A DNA stretch of 64,000 bases from Corynebacterium sp. P4-C1 (GTDB lineage Bacteria > Actinomycetota > Actinomycetes > Mycobacteriales > Mycobacteriaceae), in contig NZ_CP129966.1 in assembly GCF_030503595.1 (NCBI RefSeq), positions 1,240,001 to 1,304,000 of the forward strand. Reading direction: 5' to 3'. Below, one piece after another: positions 1 through 8,585 of this stretch (position 1 is its first letter; every line of letters starts with the position of its first letter). The notes under the pieces are model-generated. The model did not search any database. It was not told where the DNA came from and was given only the letters and a program-made list of their open reading frames with translations. The position numbers and the translations under genes are program-made.

Positions 1-923
1 CCGGAGACGTTGGTGCGGGAAACGCGGTCGACGTGAATGTGGCCGGACGGGGTGACGTCGACTCCCTGGGACTCGAGCTGCAGGTCCTTCGTGTTCGGAA
101 TGGAACCGATGGACATCAGGCAGTGGGAGCCGGTGATCTCGCGGCCGTCGTTGGTGCGGACGATGACGCCGTCGCCGGTGTTGTCCACGCTGTCCACGCG
201 GGCGTCCTTCACCAAGGTCACGTCGCGGTTGGACAGGACCTGCTCCAGCACGTCGGCGGCGTCCGCGTCGTCGTGCGGCAGGATGCGGTCGGAAGAGCCG
301 ACCATGGTCACCTTCACGCCCAGCTCAGCGTAGGCGGAGACGAACTCCGCACCGGTCACGCCGGAACCGACCACGACGAGGTGCTCCGGCATCTCGATCA
401 GGTCGTACATCTGCTGCCAGTTCAGGATGCGGCGGCCGTCCGGCTTCGCCTTCGGCAGCACGCGCGGGGAGGCGCCGGTAGAGATCAGGACCATGTCGCA
501 GTCGATAGTCTCCACCGTGCCGTCGTTGTGCTCCACCTCGACGCGGTGGGTGGTGTGGCCTTCCTGCTTCTCGGCGAAGCGGCCGCGGCCGTTGATCAGG
601 TGCACGCCGGCGCGCTGGACCTGGTTGCGGATATCGCGGGACTGCTCGGAGGCGAGGGCGACCACGCGGTTGTTGAGTGCTGGGACTGACAGGTTCACAT
701 CGCCCAGGCCGTGCTTGAGGCCCATGGCATCAGCGCGGCGGAGGTCGGTCTTGATGTTCGTGCCTGCGATGAAGCCCTTGGACGGAACCACGTCGCGCAG
801 AATGCCGGAGCCGCCGACACCGAGATCCTCGACCAACGTGATGTCCGCACCGTACGAACTACCGACGAGTGCCGCCTCGTAGCCGCCCGGGCCGCCGCCG
901 ATAATCACGATCTTTTTGGACAC
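1..923 (-). CDS. LpdA-like FAD-dependent NAD(P)H dehydrogenase (C-terminus beyond window)
   Basis: Translated from the reverse strand, the protein begins VSKKIVIIGGGPGGYEAA, an N-terminal FAD-binding Rossmann motif. A second dinucleotide-binding motif (VVVGSGVTGAEF) follows near residue 180, the layout of the lipoamide-dehydrogenase-like flavoprotein family. The redox-active CxxxxC motif of true lipoamide dehydrogenases is absent: the matching stretch reads GVGGSGILRDVVPSK, without cysteine. This fits the actinobacterial LpdA group, described as NAD(P)H:quinone reductases, and argues against a role as E3 of pyruvate dehydrogenase. The GTG start at 923 is chosen because AAGGAG lies six bases upstream. 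The gene runs off the left edge, so about 307 residues are visible. Confidence 0.85.
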   Translation of the reverse strand, partial: MSKKIVIIGGGPGGYEAALVGSSYGADITLVEDLGVGGSGILRDVVPSKGFIAGTNIKTDLRRADAMGLKHGLGDVNLSVPALNNRVVALASEQSRDIRNQVQRAGVHLINGRGRFAEKQEGHTTHRVEVEHNDGTVETIDCDMVLISTGASPRVLPKAKPDGRRILNWQQMYDLIEMPEHLVVVGSGVTGAEFVSAYAELGVKVTMVGSSDRILPHDDADAADVLEQVLSNRDVTLVKDARVDSVDNTGDGVIVRTNDGREITGSHCLMSIGSIPNTKDLQLESQGVDVTPSGHIHVDRVSRTNVS

Positions 924-1049
924 GCGTGTCTCCTTTTTGCGCTTCACGTCTGCAGGGTTACCGGAAGACCACTGTAGCTGCCAGGCACACATGCCGCCGA
1001 CCGGGCTGCCGGTAGAGACCAGAACGCGCGCTGAGCTGGGCTGGGTAGC

Positions 1050-2234
1050 TTAGAGCGAGGTGGACTCGGCGAGCCCACCCTCATAGCGCTCGACCAGGGA
1101 GCCGAACAGGCGCACGCCGACGTCGATGCAACGCTCGTCGACGATGATGTCTCCGCGGTGCAGATCGAATTTCGGACCGGTGCCCTGCCAGCAGCCGAGA
1201 CGGGCCATGGAGCCGGGCACGTGCTCGAGGTACCAGGAGAAATCCTCGCCGCCACTCGACTGCGGAGCCTGCACCACCGAATGCGGGTCCACCGACTGCG
1301 CGGCGCCGGCCAGGGCCGCGGTGGCCACGTCGTCGTTCATCACGGGCGGCACGCCGCGGGTGTAGGACAATTCGTACTGGCAGCCGGTGGGGGCGACCAC
1401 TGCGTCGATAAGCTCGTGCATGAGCGGCTCCAACGTGCGCCACGTGCCGATGTCCTGCGTGCGGATGGTGCCGGAGATGCGCCCCGTTTTCGGCACCGCG
1501 TTCGCCGCGAACCCGGCCTCGATCTGGCCGAAGACCAGCACAGTGCCCGTGCGCGGGTCGACCCGGCGCGAGAGCAGCCCCGGCAGCTGGGTGACCAGGC
1601 TGCCCAGGGTGTACACCACGTCCGAGGTCAAGTGCGGGCGCGAAGTGTGGCCGCCGGGGCCGGTGACATCGATACGCAGCACGTCCGCTGCCGAGGTGAT
1701 TGCGCCGGTGCGCACACCGACCTGGCCGACGCGCAGCTTCGGCTCAGCGTGAACGGCGTAGATGCTGGCCACCCCGTTCAGTCCGCCCCACTCGATCACG
1801 TCGCGGGCGCCGCCGTCCATCACTTCTTCAGCGGGCTGGAAGATGATGCGCACGCCGAACGGGAGGTCCATCTCGGACAGGGCGCAGGCGAGCGCCAGGC
1901 AGATCGTGGTGTGCACGTCATGGCCGCACGAATGCGAAATGCCCGGGGTGCGCGAGGCGAACGGCAGGCCGGAGACCTCCTCGACCCGCAGCGCGTCGAT
2001 GTCGGCGCGGAAGCCCAGCCGCTCGTCGCTTTCCGGCCCCAGGTCCACGTACAGGCCAGTCTCGGGGAAGAGCTGCGGCTCGAGCCCCCGCTCTTTCAGG
2101 ATGCCGGCGATGAACTGGGTTGTCTCAATCTCCGCATGGGACAACTCCGGATGTGAATGCAGATGACGGCGCCAACCGATGACCTCGTCGCGGTGCGCCG
2201 CCAACCATGCGTCCACCTGAGCCGCTAACCCCAC
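1050..2234 (-). CDS. M20-family amidohydrolase
   Basis: Zinc-dependent hydrolase of the M20/AmiA-HipO family, expected to remove acyl groups from N-acyl amino acids or related amides in the cytoplasm. Metal-binding residues are recognisable: HSCGHDVHTT, QPAEEVMDGGARD, YAVHAEP and GGEDFSWYLE. The central part (VTGPGGHTSRPH) is the usual dimerisation domain. The frame stays open to a GTG at 2264, but the GTG at 2234 is preferred because AAGGGGAG sits six bases before it, giving 394 aa, normal for the family. The substrate cannot be told from sequence. Confidence 0.87.
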   Translation of the reverse strand: MGLAAQVDAWLAAHRDEVIGWRRHLHSHPELSHAEIETTQFIAGILKERGLEPQLFPETGLYVDLGPESDERLGFRADIDALRVEEVSGLPFASRTPGISHSCGHDVHTTICLALACALSEMDLPFGVRIIFQPAEEVMDGGARDVIEWGGLNGVASIYAVHAEPKLRVGQVGVRTGAITSAADVLRIDVTGPGGHTSRPHLTSDVVYTLGSLVTQLPGLLSRRVDPRTGTVLVFGQIEAGFAANAVPKTGRISGTIRTQDIGTWRTLEPLMHELIDAVVAPTGCQYELSYTRGVPPVMNDDVATAALAGAAQSVDPHSVVQAPQSSGGEDFSWYLEHVPGSMARLGCWQGTGPKFDLHRGDIIVDERCIDVGVRLFGSLVERYEGGLAESTSL

Positions 2235-2363
2235 GCTGCACTCCCCTTCCGCCTCGACGGGCACTCTCGACGATCATCTTCGCGTTAACGCTATGCGAAG
2301 AAGTGTACAACTAGACCAAGCTGTACAGACAGTCGGGGCGGAAAATCCTCTGCGCCGGCCCCT

Positions 2364-2750
2364 TCACGCCAGCGGGGCGAAAGGCTGCGTATCCTCCGGA
2401 CGCACCGGCCACGAGAGCTTCGTGGACAATCCATGCCCCTTTTTCTCCACCGCCCGTTCGACTGCCTCCCAGCACATGCCACCGACTTCTTCCCCCGCGG
2501 CCGGCAGCAGCACGGCAGGCGGGACGCGCAGCGCGTACGAGAGACGGTAAATCGTGCTCATCGTCGGATCCGACGTGCGTGCCCCGCCCGACTGGTTGCG
2601 CTCCAAGTTGGACACCACACTGCGCGACAACCCCGCCAGCTCAGCCAGCCTGACCTGGCTGATCCCCCTCATGACGCGCAGTTGCCGCAGGCGCGTGGAC
2701 AGGCTATATCCGAAACTCGCCCAGTGCGTTGACGGCAAAACCTCATCCAC
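2364..2750 (-). CDS. XRE-family transcriptional regulator
   Basis: Small DNA-binding protein with one helix-turn-helix of the XRE (Cro/C1) type near the N-terminus: LRQLRVMRGISQVRLAELAG followed by LSRSVVSNLERNQSG. The C-terminal half has no recognisable ligand domain. A longer reading frame exists up to a TTG at 2825, but the GTG at 2750 has a strong ribosome site (AAGGGGGGA, spacing 7), giving 128 aa. It lies downstream of upp on the same strand, across about 85 AT-rich bases. The regulated genes are unknown. Confidence 0.75.
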   Translation of the reverse strand: MDEVLPSTHWASFGYSLSTRLRQLRVMRGISQVRLAELAGLSRSVVSNLERNQSGGARTSDPTMSTIYRLSYALRVPPAVLLPAAGEEVGGMCWEAVERAVEKKGHGLSTKLSWPVRPEDTQPFAPLA

Positions 2751-2833
2751 CTTCAAGTCCCCCCTTAAGTTTTTAAGCTTTCTTTTAAGTTGGAGGTTAG
2801 ACCATAGGTGTGAGCCTTGCCACAATTAAATTT

Positions 2834-3469
2834 TTATAGGTGAATATTTCTCGGACCATACAGACGGTCGCCCGCGTCCCCCAACCCCGGAACGATGTAC
2901 GCATCGTCGTTCAGCGCCGGATCCACAGCCGCGGTGATCAGCCGCAGCGGCACCCCCATCTCCGCCAAACGGCCCACGCCCGGCTGCGCCGAAACGACGC
3001 AGATCACAGTGATGTCGTCCGCGCCGCGGGCCGTCAGCAACTCGATGGCGTGCACGAGCGAACCACCCGTCGCCAGCATCGGATCCACCAGGTACACCGG
3101 CTGGCCGGACAGGTCGTCGGGCAGCGCCTCCAGGTACGGCACCGGCTCATGGGTCGTCTCGTCACGCGCGAGACCGATGAAGCCGACCTGCGCGTCCGGG
3201 ATCATCGACAGCGCCGGATCCACCAGGCCCAAGCCCGCACGGATCACCGGCACAATGATAGGCGGATTCTTCAGCCGCGTGCCCTCCGCCGTGCCGACGG
3301 GCGTCGTGCAGTCGAAAGTCTCCGCCTCGAGGTCGCGCGACGCTTCGTACACGAGCATCGCCCCCAAGTCCGACAGGGCGGCGCGGAATCCCGAGTTGTT
3401 CGTGCGCTCGTCGCGCAAGCGGGTCAGACGTGCCTGGGCAAGCGGGTGGTCGATGATCGTGATCTCCAT
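2834..3469 (-). CDS. upp: Uracil phosphoribosyltransferase
   Basis: Pyrimidine salvage enzyme converting uracil and PRPP to UMP. The sequence is highly typical: [24 protein letters not shown] at the N-terminus, the PRPP-binding loop [12 protein letters not shown], and the uracil-contact tail ending [12 protein letters not shown]. The ATG at 3469 gives 211 aa, the usual length; an in-frame TTG nine bases upstream is less likely. There is no clear Shine-Dalgarno sequence, and a TAGCAT box eight bases upstream may indicate a leaderless mRNA. It diverges from the small gene at 3541. Confidence 0.96.
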   Translation of the reverse strand: MEITIIDHPLAQARLTRLRDERTNNSGFRAALSDLGAMLVYEASRDLEAETFDCTTPVGTAEGTRLKNPPIIVPVIRAGLGLVDPALSMIPDAQVGFIGLARDETTHEPVPYLEALPDDLSGQPVYLVDPMLATGGSLVHAIELLTARGADDITVICVVSAQPGVGRLAEMGVPLRLITAAVDPALNDDAYIVPGLGDAGDRLYGPRNIHL

Positions 3470-3540
3470 AGCCACCAATGCTATCGCGGAATTTTCCGTG
3501 CCGATGGAACCAGACGGGCGTTAGGCCAGTCCAATAAGGC

Positions 3541-3825
3541 ATGCACATTTTGAATTTGGACACAGCCGCCACGGAAACCGACCTCGACTCACTACGCGCC
3601 GACGCCGATGCCCTCTCGCCCACTTCCCTGCCGTCTCTGCCGACGTCCGGCCCGCTCGCCGGGCTAGCTTCCGCAGTCACCAGCGCTGTCGCCGCCGCCA
3701 ACGACCAAGCGGTCCTGCTCGGCGATGAGGCACGCCGGGTGGCGGACAACATGACGGTATTCAGCGGCAAGGCCTCGCTTATCGACGCCGCGGCGGCCCA
3801 CACCTTCCAAGGCGTCCTCCCATGA
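3541..3825 (+). CDS. Small Ala/Ser/Thr-rich helical protein of unknown function
   Basis: A 94-aa protein without signal peptide or membrane segment, predominantly helix-forming (long Ala/Leu/Asp-rich stretches). Its stop overlaps the start of the NlpC/P60 gene by ATGA, so the two are translationally coupled and probably work together. The pairing of a small helical protein with a signal-less hydrolase recalls ESX-associated substrates, but no WXG motif is present, so this is only a suggestion. It contains one copy of the window-wide 11-mer (3776-3786 region), encoding SLIDA. Confidence 0.7.
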   Translation: MHILNLDTAATETDLDSLRADADALSPTSLPSLPTSGPLAGLASAVTSAVAAANDQAVLLGDEARRVADNMTVFSGKASLIDAAAAHTFQGVLP

Positions 3826-4826
3826 CCGCGGCGCTGAGCTCACCTGAAAGTTCTCTGGAGCTGGGGCTTCTACCGCTGCTCGCCGCGGCGGGGTCCACGC
3901 TGATCGAGCCGGTGCTGTGCTCCATTCTCGAGTCGGTGCCTGCTCCCCTACCGGAAATCACCATCGGCACCACACCCGATTTCGCCGCAGCCGGACCCCT
4001 CGCCGACCTCGTGGGCGCCGATCCCGACCGCCTGCTCACAGCCGCGGAGAACCTGGCGGCCGACCGCGGGGAGATCGAGAATGTGCTTTCCGACGCCGCG
4101 CCCGTCATCGCCGGCGCCGCCACCGACATCATCTCCACCGGGCAGCAATTCCTTCTCGACGCTGCCCCGCTCATTCCCGGTCTGCTTAGCGGCCCCGCCG
4201 GGTTCGGCGCCGCCCTCGAGCTGGCGGTGCTGGCGGGAGGGGCGCTGGGGGACGTCGACACGCGCCTGAGAGATCTCGAAACAGAGCTGGACCCGCTGGT
4301 CAAGCGTCTCGACGACCTGGTGGCCGACGCTGTATCCCGCGAGCCCCTCGTGCCGTCCGCCGGTGCGCAAACCGCTGAAGAAGAGCTCCGGGCCATGTCC
4401 ACTGAGCCCGCCTCCCTGGACACCGCGGCGGCCGAGGCACCGGGCGCCCCCGCCGCCCCGGAAACGGCCCCCACAGGTGGCAGCGAGGCCGGGCGCGCCG
4501 CCGTCGACGCCGCGAAATCCATGGTGGGCACCCCATACGTGTGGGGCGGCAACGCGCCCGGCGGCTTCGACTGCTCCGGGCTGACCTCCTGGGCTTACCG
4601 GCAAGCCGGCGTGGAAATCCCGCGCACCGCCGAGAACCAGGCCGTCGGCCAGCAAGTCAGCTACGAGGATCTGCAGCCCGGCGATCTCGTCGTCTGGACT
4701 GGGCACGTGGCCATGTACGCCGGCGACGGAATGATGGTCGAAGCTGGCGACCCGGTGCAGATGAACCCAGTGCGCACCACCAATATTGGTATGCCGTTCA
4801 AGGGGTTCTGGCGTCCCACAGCCTAG
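3822..4826 (+). CDS. NlpC/P60-family cell-wall peptidase
   Basis: 334 aa. The C-terminal ~110 residues are an NlpC/P60 cysteine-peptidase domain: VGTPYVWGGNAPGGFDCSGL with catalytic Cys251, then PGDLVVWTGHVAMY with catalytic His295. Such enzymes cut peptide bonds in peptidoglycan stems. Residues 1-220 are Ala/Leu-rich and helical, ending in a low-complexity linker (ApGAPAAPETAPTGG). No conventional Sec signal peptide is seen, although family members act outside the membrane, so export may use another route or depend on the coupled 94-aa protein. A start further upstream is ruled out by the ATGA overlap. Confidence 0.85.
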   Translation: MTAALSSPESSLELGLLPLLAAAGSTLIEPVLCSILESVPAPLPEITIGTTPDFAAAGPLADLVGADPDRLLTAAENLAADRGEIENVLSDAAPVIAGAATDIISTGQQFLLDAAPLIPGLLSGPAGFGAALELAVLAGGALGDVDTRLRDLETELDPLVKRLDDLVADAVSREPLVPSAGAQTAEEELRAMSTEPASLDTAAAEAPGAPAAPETAPTGGSEAGRAAVDAAKSMVGTPYVWGGNAPGGFDCSGLTSWAYRQAGVEIPRTAENQAVGQQVSYEDLQPGDLVVWTGHVAMYAGDGMMVEAGDPVQMNPVRTTNIGMPFKGFWRPTA

Positions 4827-4859
4827 CTCGGTGTTTCAGACACGGGTTTAGTAATGTGA

Positions 4860-6104
4860 ATGCCCATGAATACGCGCGCGATTCTCCCGGTGAAGATCTC
4901 ATTGACGGAGGGCGACTACTACACGCTCTGGGCCCCGACCTGGCGCCAAGGCGGCTCCGAATGGCAGGCATTCCTCGGCGACGCCGACGACGTCCTCGTC
5001 TTCGACAGCCCCGAGGCACTGCTGGTCTACCTCGAGGACTACAAGGACCACGACCTCGCCGACCACCCCAAGTGGGAGGCTTTCCAGTCCGGCGGCGACG
5101 ACCGCGTCGTGCCCGGCGAGAAGAACACCTACGACATCGTCGGCCTGCCCCACTTCCTGGCCGGCCGCCCGAGCCACGAGAACGTCTCGGCGGTCTCCCG
5201 CACGTTCCAGCTCGCACGCTCCCTCGCCGAGGTCGCCAGCGCCCAGGACGCGTCCATCTTCTTCGCGTCCCACTCCATCCTCAACAACGTCCACCGCGGC
5301 CACGAGCACTATGCCGGCGAGACCGGCCTCGACGAGTGGTCCGGGGTCGGCCGCGCCGTGCTGGCCAACTGGGAAAGCGTCGTCGCCTCTCTGGATGATG
5401 CCGTCCGCCTCGTCGCGGACGATGAGCTGGATTCCAGCCGCGTGAAGGCCGCCGCGGACGACATCGCCGCTGCGACCGACGCGCGCGAAGAGCAGCGCGC
5501 CAAGGCCGAGAAGGAAGCCGAAGAAGCCCGCGCCGCCGCCGACCCCTACGACTCCTCCGCCTGGGCCGAGGCCGGCATCGACCCCGTCAAGATCACAGTC
5601 CAGGGCAAGGGCGTCTACACCATGCGCACCTACATCGGCGACGCCCCCGTGTTCCTGGGCAAGTTCGGCGAGATCTTCACCTTCCCCACCGCAAAGCACA
5701 TGCTGCGCTGGATCGTCGACAACGACGACCACGAGCTCGCCCGCGTGAGCACCTGGACCGACCTGCAGAACCTCGCCAACGCCGGCGAGCTCGAGGTCAC
5801 CGTCCACCCAGACAACTCCTATTCCCTCAACGGCATCGCCTCCGACATCGAGAAGGGCGTGGACGCCGTGGACACCCAGCAGATGTCCAAGGCCTACGAG
5901 CTCATGGCCGACGCCGCTGACTGGGCCGACGACGACTCCCTGAACTCCTACCTGCTGGCCAACCCCCGCATGCAGGACTACCTCGCCTACATGCTGGGGT
6001 CCACCGAGGCTGCCGGTTACGTCCCGTCCGCCCCGTTCAACGACAAGGCCGACGGCTGGCGCGAGCTCGAGGAGCTTCTGGTCAAGCGCTTCTCCAAGTT
6101 CTAG
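4860..6104 (+). CDS. Conserved corynebacterial protein of unknown function
   Basis: 414-aa acidic soluble protein that I cannot assign to a named family. Two similar blocks are visible: residues ~9-60 (KISLTEGDYYTLW... FLGDADDVLVFDSPEALLVYLED) and ~245-300 (KITVQGKGVYTMRTY... FLGKFGEIFTFPTAKHMLRWIVD), so it is probably an internally duplicated domain. They are separated by a charged Ala/Glu coiled stretch (AREEQRAKAEKEAEEARAAAD). No signal peptide or membrane helix is present. Two in-frame ATGs lie six bases apart at 4860 and 4866, and neither has a clear ribosome site. Confidence 0.75.
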   Translation: MPMNTRAILPVKISLTEGDYYTLWAPTWRQGGSEWQAFLGDADDVLVFDSPEALLVYLEDYKDHDLADHPKWEAFQSGGDDRVVPGEKNTYDIVGLPHFLAGRPSHENVSAVSRTFQLARSLAEVASAQDASIFFASHSILNNVHRGHEHYAGETGLDEWSGVGRAVLANWESVVASLDDAVRLVADDELDSSRVKAAADDIAAATDAREEQRAKAEKEAEEARAAADPYDSSAWAEAGIDPVKITVQGKGVYTMRTYIGDAPVFLGKFGEIFTFPTAKHMLRWIVDNDDHELARVSTWTDLQNLANAGELEVTVHPDNSYSLNGIASDIEKGVDAVDTQQMSKAYELMADAADWADDDSLNSYLLANPRMQDYLAYMLGSTEAAGYVPSAPFNDKADGWRELEELLVKRFSKF

Positions 6105-6127
6105 GGCCGCCGGGCCGAAACCTAAAT

Positions 6128-6209
6128 GTTAACCCTAAAACTTAGTTTCCCCTGGTCGCTGAAACGGAGCTCAAACGCCCACCTGGGATAACTAAGTTTT
6201 GGGGTTAAC
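6128..6209. repeat. Palindromic repeat family A, copy 1
   Basis: 82-bp element with two 28-base arms that are near-perfect inverted complements (left 6128-6155, right 6182-6209), each beginning or ending with GTTAAC and containing ACTTAGTT / AACTAAG. The arms are separated by about 26 bases containing GAAA and ending CCCA. It lies between convergent genes, in DNA clearly richer in A+T than its surroundings. Two further copies are at 15034 and 31448. It may be a MITE-like element or a transcribed hairpin acting as a bidirectional terminator. Confidence 0.9.
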
Positions 6210-6267
6210 AACTGGATCTAACAACCAGGGCTACCCCGGCCAACCCTTACCACTGCGGCCCCCAGCG

Positions 6268-7053
6268 CTACCCGATCGCGGTGCCGAAGAGCGAGCCGAC
6301 TAGGAAGGTCGCCGCGAGCGCCAGCCCGCCGCCGACAACCAGGCGGACAACTGCCCTGCCCGGCTTCGCCCCACCGAGCTTGGCGGAGATGGCGCCAGTG
6401 ACGGCCAAGGCGATCAGGGTGACCACGACGCACACCGCGACGCGGGTGGTGCCGGCACCGAGCATGATCGCGGCGAGCGGGAGCAGCGCGCCGACGAAGA
6501 AGGAGAGGAACGAGGCGATCGCAGCCGACCAGGGGCTGACGATGTCTGCTTCATCAATGCCGTAGTGGACTTCCAGGTGGGCCGCCAGCGGATCCTTCTG
6601 GGTGCGCTCGCGCGCGACCGCCACAGCTGTCTCCGGGGATAGTCCGTCGTTCTTGTACGCCTGGACGAGGTGCTGGAATTCTGCCTCCGGGTCCTTGGCC
6701 TGCAGCTCGCGCTCGTTTTCAACGGCTGCCTTCTCCGCATCGCGCTGGGAGGACACCGAGACGTATTCGCCCAGTGCCATCGAGATCGCGCCGCCGACGA
6801 GGGCAGCCAGGCCAGCGGTGAAGATCTCCCGGGTGCTCGACGTAGCACCGGCCACACCCACAACGACTGCGGCGGTGGACACGATACCGTCGTTGGCGCC
6901 CAGCACCGCAGCGCGGAGCCGGTTCAGCTTCTCCCCCATACCGTGGGTCTCAACTTCGACCTCCGGGAAATCGGATTGCTTCATGTACCCGGAGGCGCCG
7001 GCAGCTCCGGACGGGCGTGTATCAGTTGCGGCAATGTTTTCTTTATCACTCAT
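6268..7053 (-). CDS. VIT1/CCC1-family metal (Fe/Mn) transporter
   Basis: Membrane protein of the VIT family, which moves Fe2+ or Mn2+ out of the cytoplasm or into stores. The family signature LRAAVLGANDGIVSTAAVVVGVAGA forms the first membrane helix, followed by GLAALVGGAISMALGEYVSV. A charged cytosolic metal-binding loop (QRDAEKAAVENERELQAKDPEAEF) follows, then three C-terminal helices. The ATG at 7053 (MSDKENIAA) is preferred over the upstream GTG at 7083, which has no better support. A DtxR-like box lies 78 bp upstream, so iron control is plausible. Confidence 0.88.
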   Translation of the reverse strand: MSDKENIAATDTRPSGAAGASGYMKQSDFPEVEVETHGMGEKLNRLRAAVLGANDGIVSTAAVVVGVAGATSSTREIFTAGLAALVGGAISMALGEYVSVSSQRDAEKAAVENERELQAKDPEAEFQHLVQAYKNDGLSPETAVAVARERTQKDPLAAHLEVHYGIDEADIVSPWSAAIASFLSFFVGALLPLAAIMLGAGTTRVAVCVVVTLIALAVTGAISAKLGGAKPGRAVVRLVVGGGLALAATFLVGSLFGTAIG

Positions 7054-7130
7054 GTTTTTGGTTGTACGCGAAAGATTCCCCACCCCGCAAGCAAGTTAGC
7101 ACTAACTAACCGCAGGTGAGAGGGCATTTT

Positions 7131-7149
7131 CTAGGTAAGGCTACGCTTC
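7131..7149. promoter_or_regulatory. Candidate DtxR (iron) box
   Basis: CTAGGTAAGGCTACGCTTC agrees at about 15 of 19 positions with the corynebacterial DtxR consensus TWAGGTWAGSCTWACCTWA, including the central core. It lies between the divergent VIT transporter and carboxypeptidase genes. A metal transporter next door makes iron-dependent repression through DtxR plausible; binding is inferred, not shown. Confidence 0.5.
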
Positions 7150-7214
7150 ATTTTCCACATTGTGAGCGGGTCGGAAAACCGATTGAAAGACTGCGGCCCT
7201 AGACTTATCGCACG

Positions 7215-8585
7215 ATGAAAAAGACGCTCTCGCTCGCGCTAACTGCAGCTATCGCCCCCGCCGCAATCCTCCCGGCATCCGTAATCCCGCACACATCCGC
7301 CCAGGAAGCGGAATCCGCCGCCACCGCGGCCCCCCAACCAGGAGCAGCGCCCGGAACCGACGGCGAAGCCGGCGCTGACGCCCAGGCAGAGGCCACCGAC
7401 GAGGATGCCCCGCACTACCCGGACCCGCGCGAGGAGGCCCCGAACACGGACCAGTGCCCGAATGCCACACTGCCGCCGGAGCCCGTGAGCACCTCCGAGC
7501 GCGTCGCACCCGGGGCGAGCTCCCCCGCACCGCTGCCGGTCACGTACGACGGACCGTGCGGCGTCATCGCGCCGGACGGCTTCAACGTCAGCGATAAGGT
7601 TCTGGCCACCTCGTGGCTGGTCGCGGATGCGGACACAGGCGACGTGATCGCGATGAAGGACCCGCACGGGCGCTACCGCCCAGCGTCGATCATCAAGGTG
7701 CTGCTGGCCCTGGTGGCGATTGACGAGCTGCCGCTGGACAAGGTCGTCACCGTCAGTGAAGAGTCCGCCGGCCAGGAAGGCTCCGCGGTGGGTCTCGGCC
7801 CGAACGGCAAGTACACCGTCGACGACCTGCTGCACGGTCTGCTGATGGTGTCGGGCAACGACGCCGCGCACGCGCTAGCGCAGGAGCTCGGCGGCGACGA
7901 GGAGACACTGCGCAAGGTCAACGACAAAGCCGCCGAGCTGGGCCTGAAGGACACCCGCGCCGCGAGCTACTCCGGTCTCGACGGCCCGGGCATGTCAACA
8001 TCCGCGTGGGATATGGGCATCGCGTACTCCGCGGCGTACAAGAACCCCACGTTCAGCGAAATCATCGCGACTGAGATGTACCCGTTCCCCGGCTACCCGG
8101 GCCCGGACGGTGAGGATGTCCCGGGATTCGACGTCTACAACGACAACAAGCTCTACCTCAACGACCCGGATGGCATTGGCGGCAAGACAGGCTACACGGA
8201 CGACGCGAAGCACACGTTCGTCGGCGCGCTCGACCGGGACGGCCGCCGCCTCATGGCCGTGGTGCTGGACACCACCATCGACAAGGGGCGCGCGTGGGAG
8301 CAGACACAGGACCTCATCCACGAGGGGTACAGGTTCAGCTCGGATGACGCCGTCGCATCGCTTGCCGACGCCCCCGCCGACCCCTCCAACACCGGCACCC
8401 CCGTCACCGACGCACCCGACCAGGACGGCAAGAACAGCAGAGCTGGTCAAGCCAGTGAAAACGCCGAAGACGGCGATACCCTCCCGTGGGAAGGAATCGC
8501 CGTCTTCGGTGGCGTGCTCGTCCTCGCGGGACTCGCTACATGGCTCAGTCTCGCGTCAGCAAAGAAACGGCGGCAACGCCGATAG
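7215..8585 (+). CDS. D-alanyl-D-alanine carboxypeptidase (low-molecular-weight PBP)
   Basis: 456-aa exported serine DD-peptidase that trims the terminal D-Ala of peptidoglycan stem peptides. It has a signal peptide (MKKTLSLALTAAIAPAA... SAQ), a low-complexity Ala/Glu/Asp-rich stalk to about residue 70, and the penicillin-binding motifs SIIK (Ser158, Lys161), SGN (213-215) and KTG (324-326). A C-terminal membrane helix (GIAVFGGVLVLAGLATWLSL) followed by KKRRQRR anchors it to the membrane. The last 41 bases overlap the convergent YhjD gene. A TAGACT box nine bases before the ATG and no ribosome site suggest a nearly leaderless mRNA. Confidence 0.92.
   Translation: MKKTLSLALTAAIAPAAILPASVIPHTSAQEAESAATAAPQPGAAPGTDGEAGADAQAEATDEDAPHYPDPREEAPNTDQCPNATLPPEPVSTSERVAPGASSPAPLPVTYDGPCGVIAPDGFNVSDKVLATSWLVADADTGDVIAMKDPHGRYRPASIIKVLLALVAIDELPLDKVVTVSEESAGQEGSAVGLGPNGKYTVDDLLHGLLMVSGNDAAHALAQELGGDEETLRKVNDKAAELGLKDTRAASYSGLDGPGMSTSAWDMGIAYSAAYKNPTFSEIIATEMYPFPGYPGPDGEDVPGFDVYNDNKLYLNDPDGIGGKTGYTDDAKHTFVGALDRDGRRLMAVVLDTTIDKGRAWEQTQDLIHEGYRFSSDDAVASLADAPADPSNTGTPVTDAPDQDGKNSRAGQASENAEDGDTLPWEGIAVFGGVLVLAGLATWLSLASAKKRRQRR

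Noticed and set aside
2750..2834. Riboswitch or attenuator between upp and the XRE gene
   Set aside because: The ~85-base AT-rich gap shows no stable hairpin or known leader motif.
3541..3825. WXG100 (ESAT-6-like) protein
   Set aside because: No WXG motif and no partner WXG gene; only the general helical character is similar.
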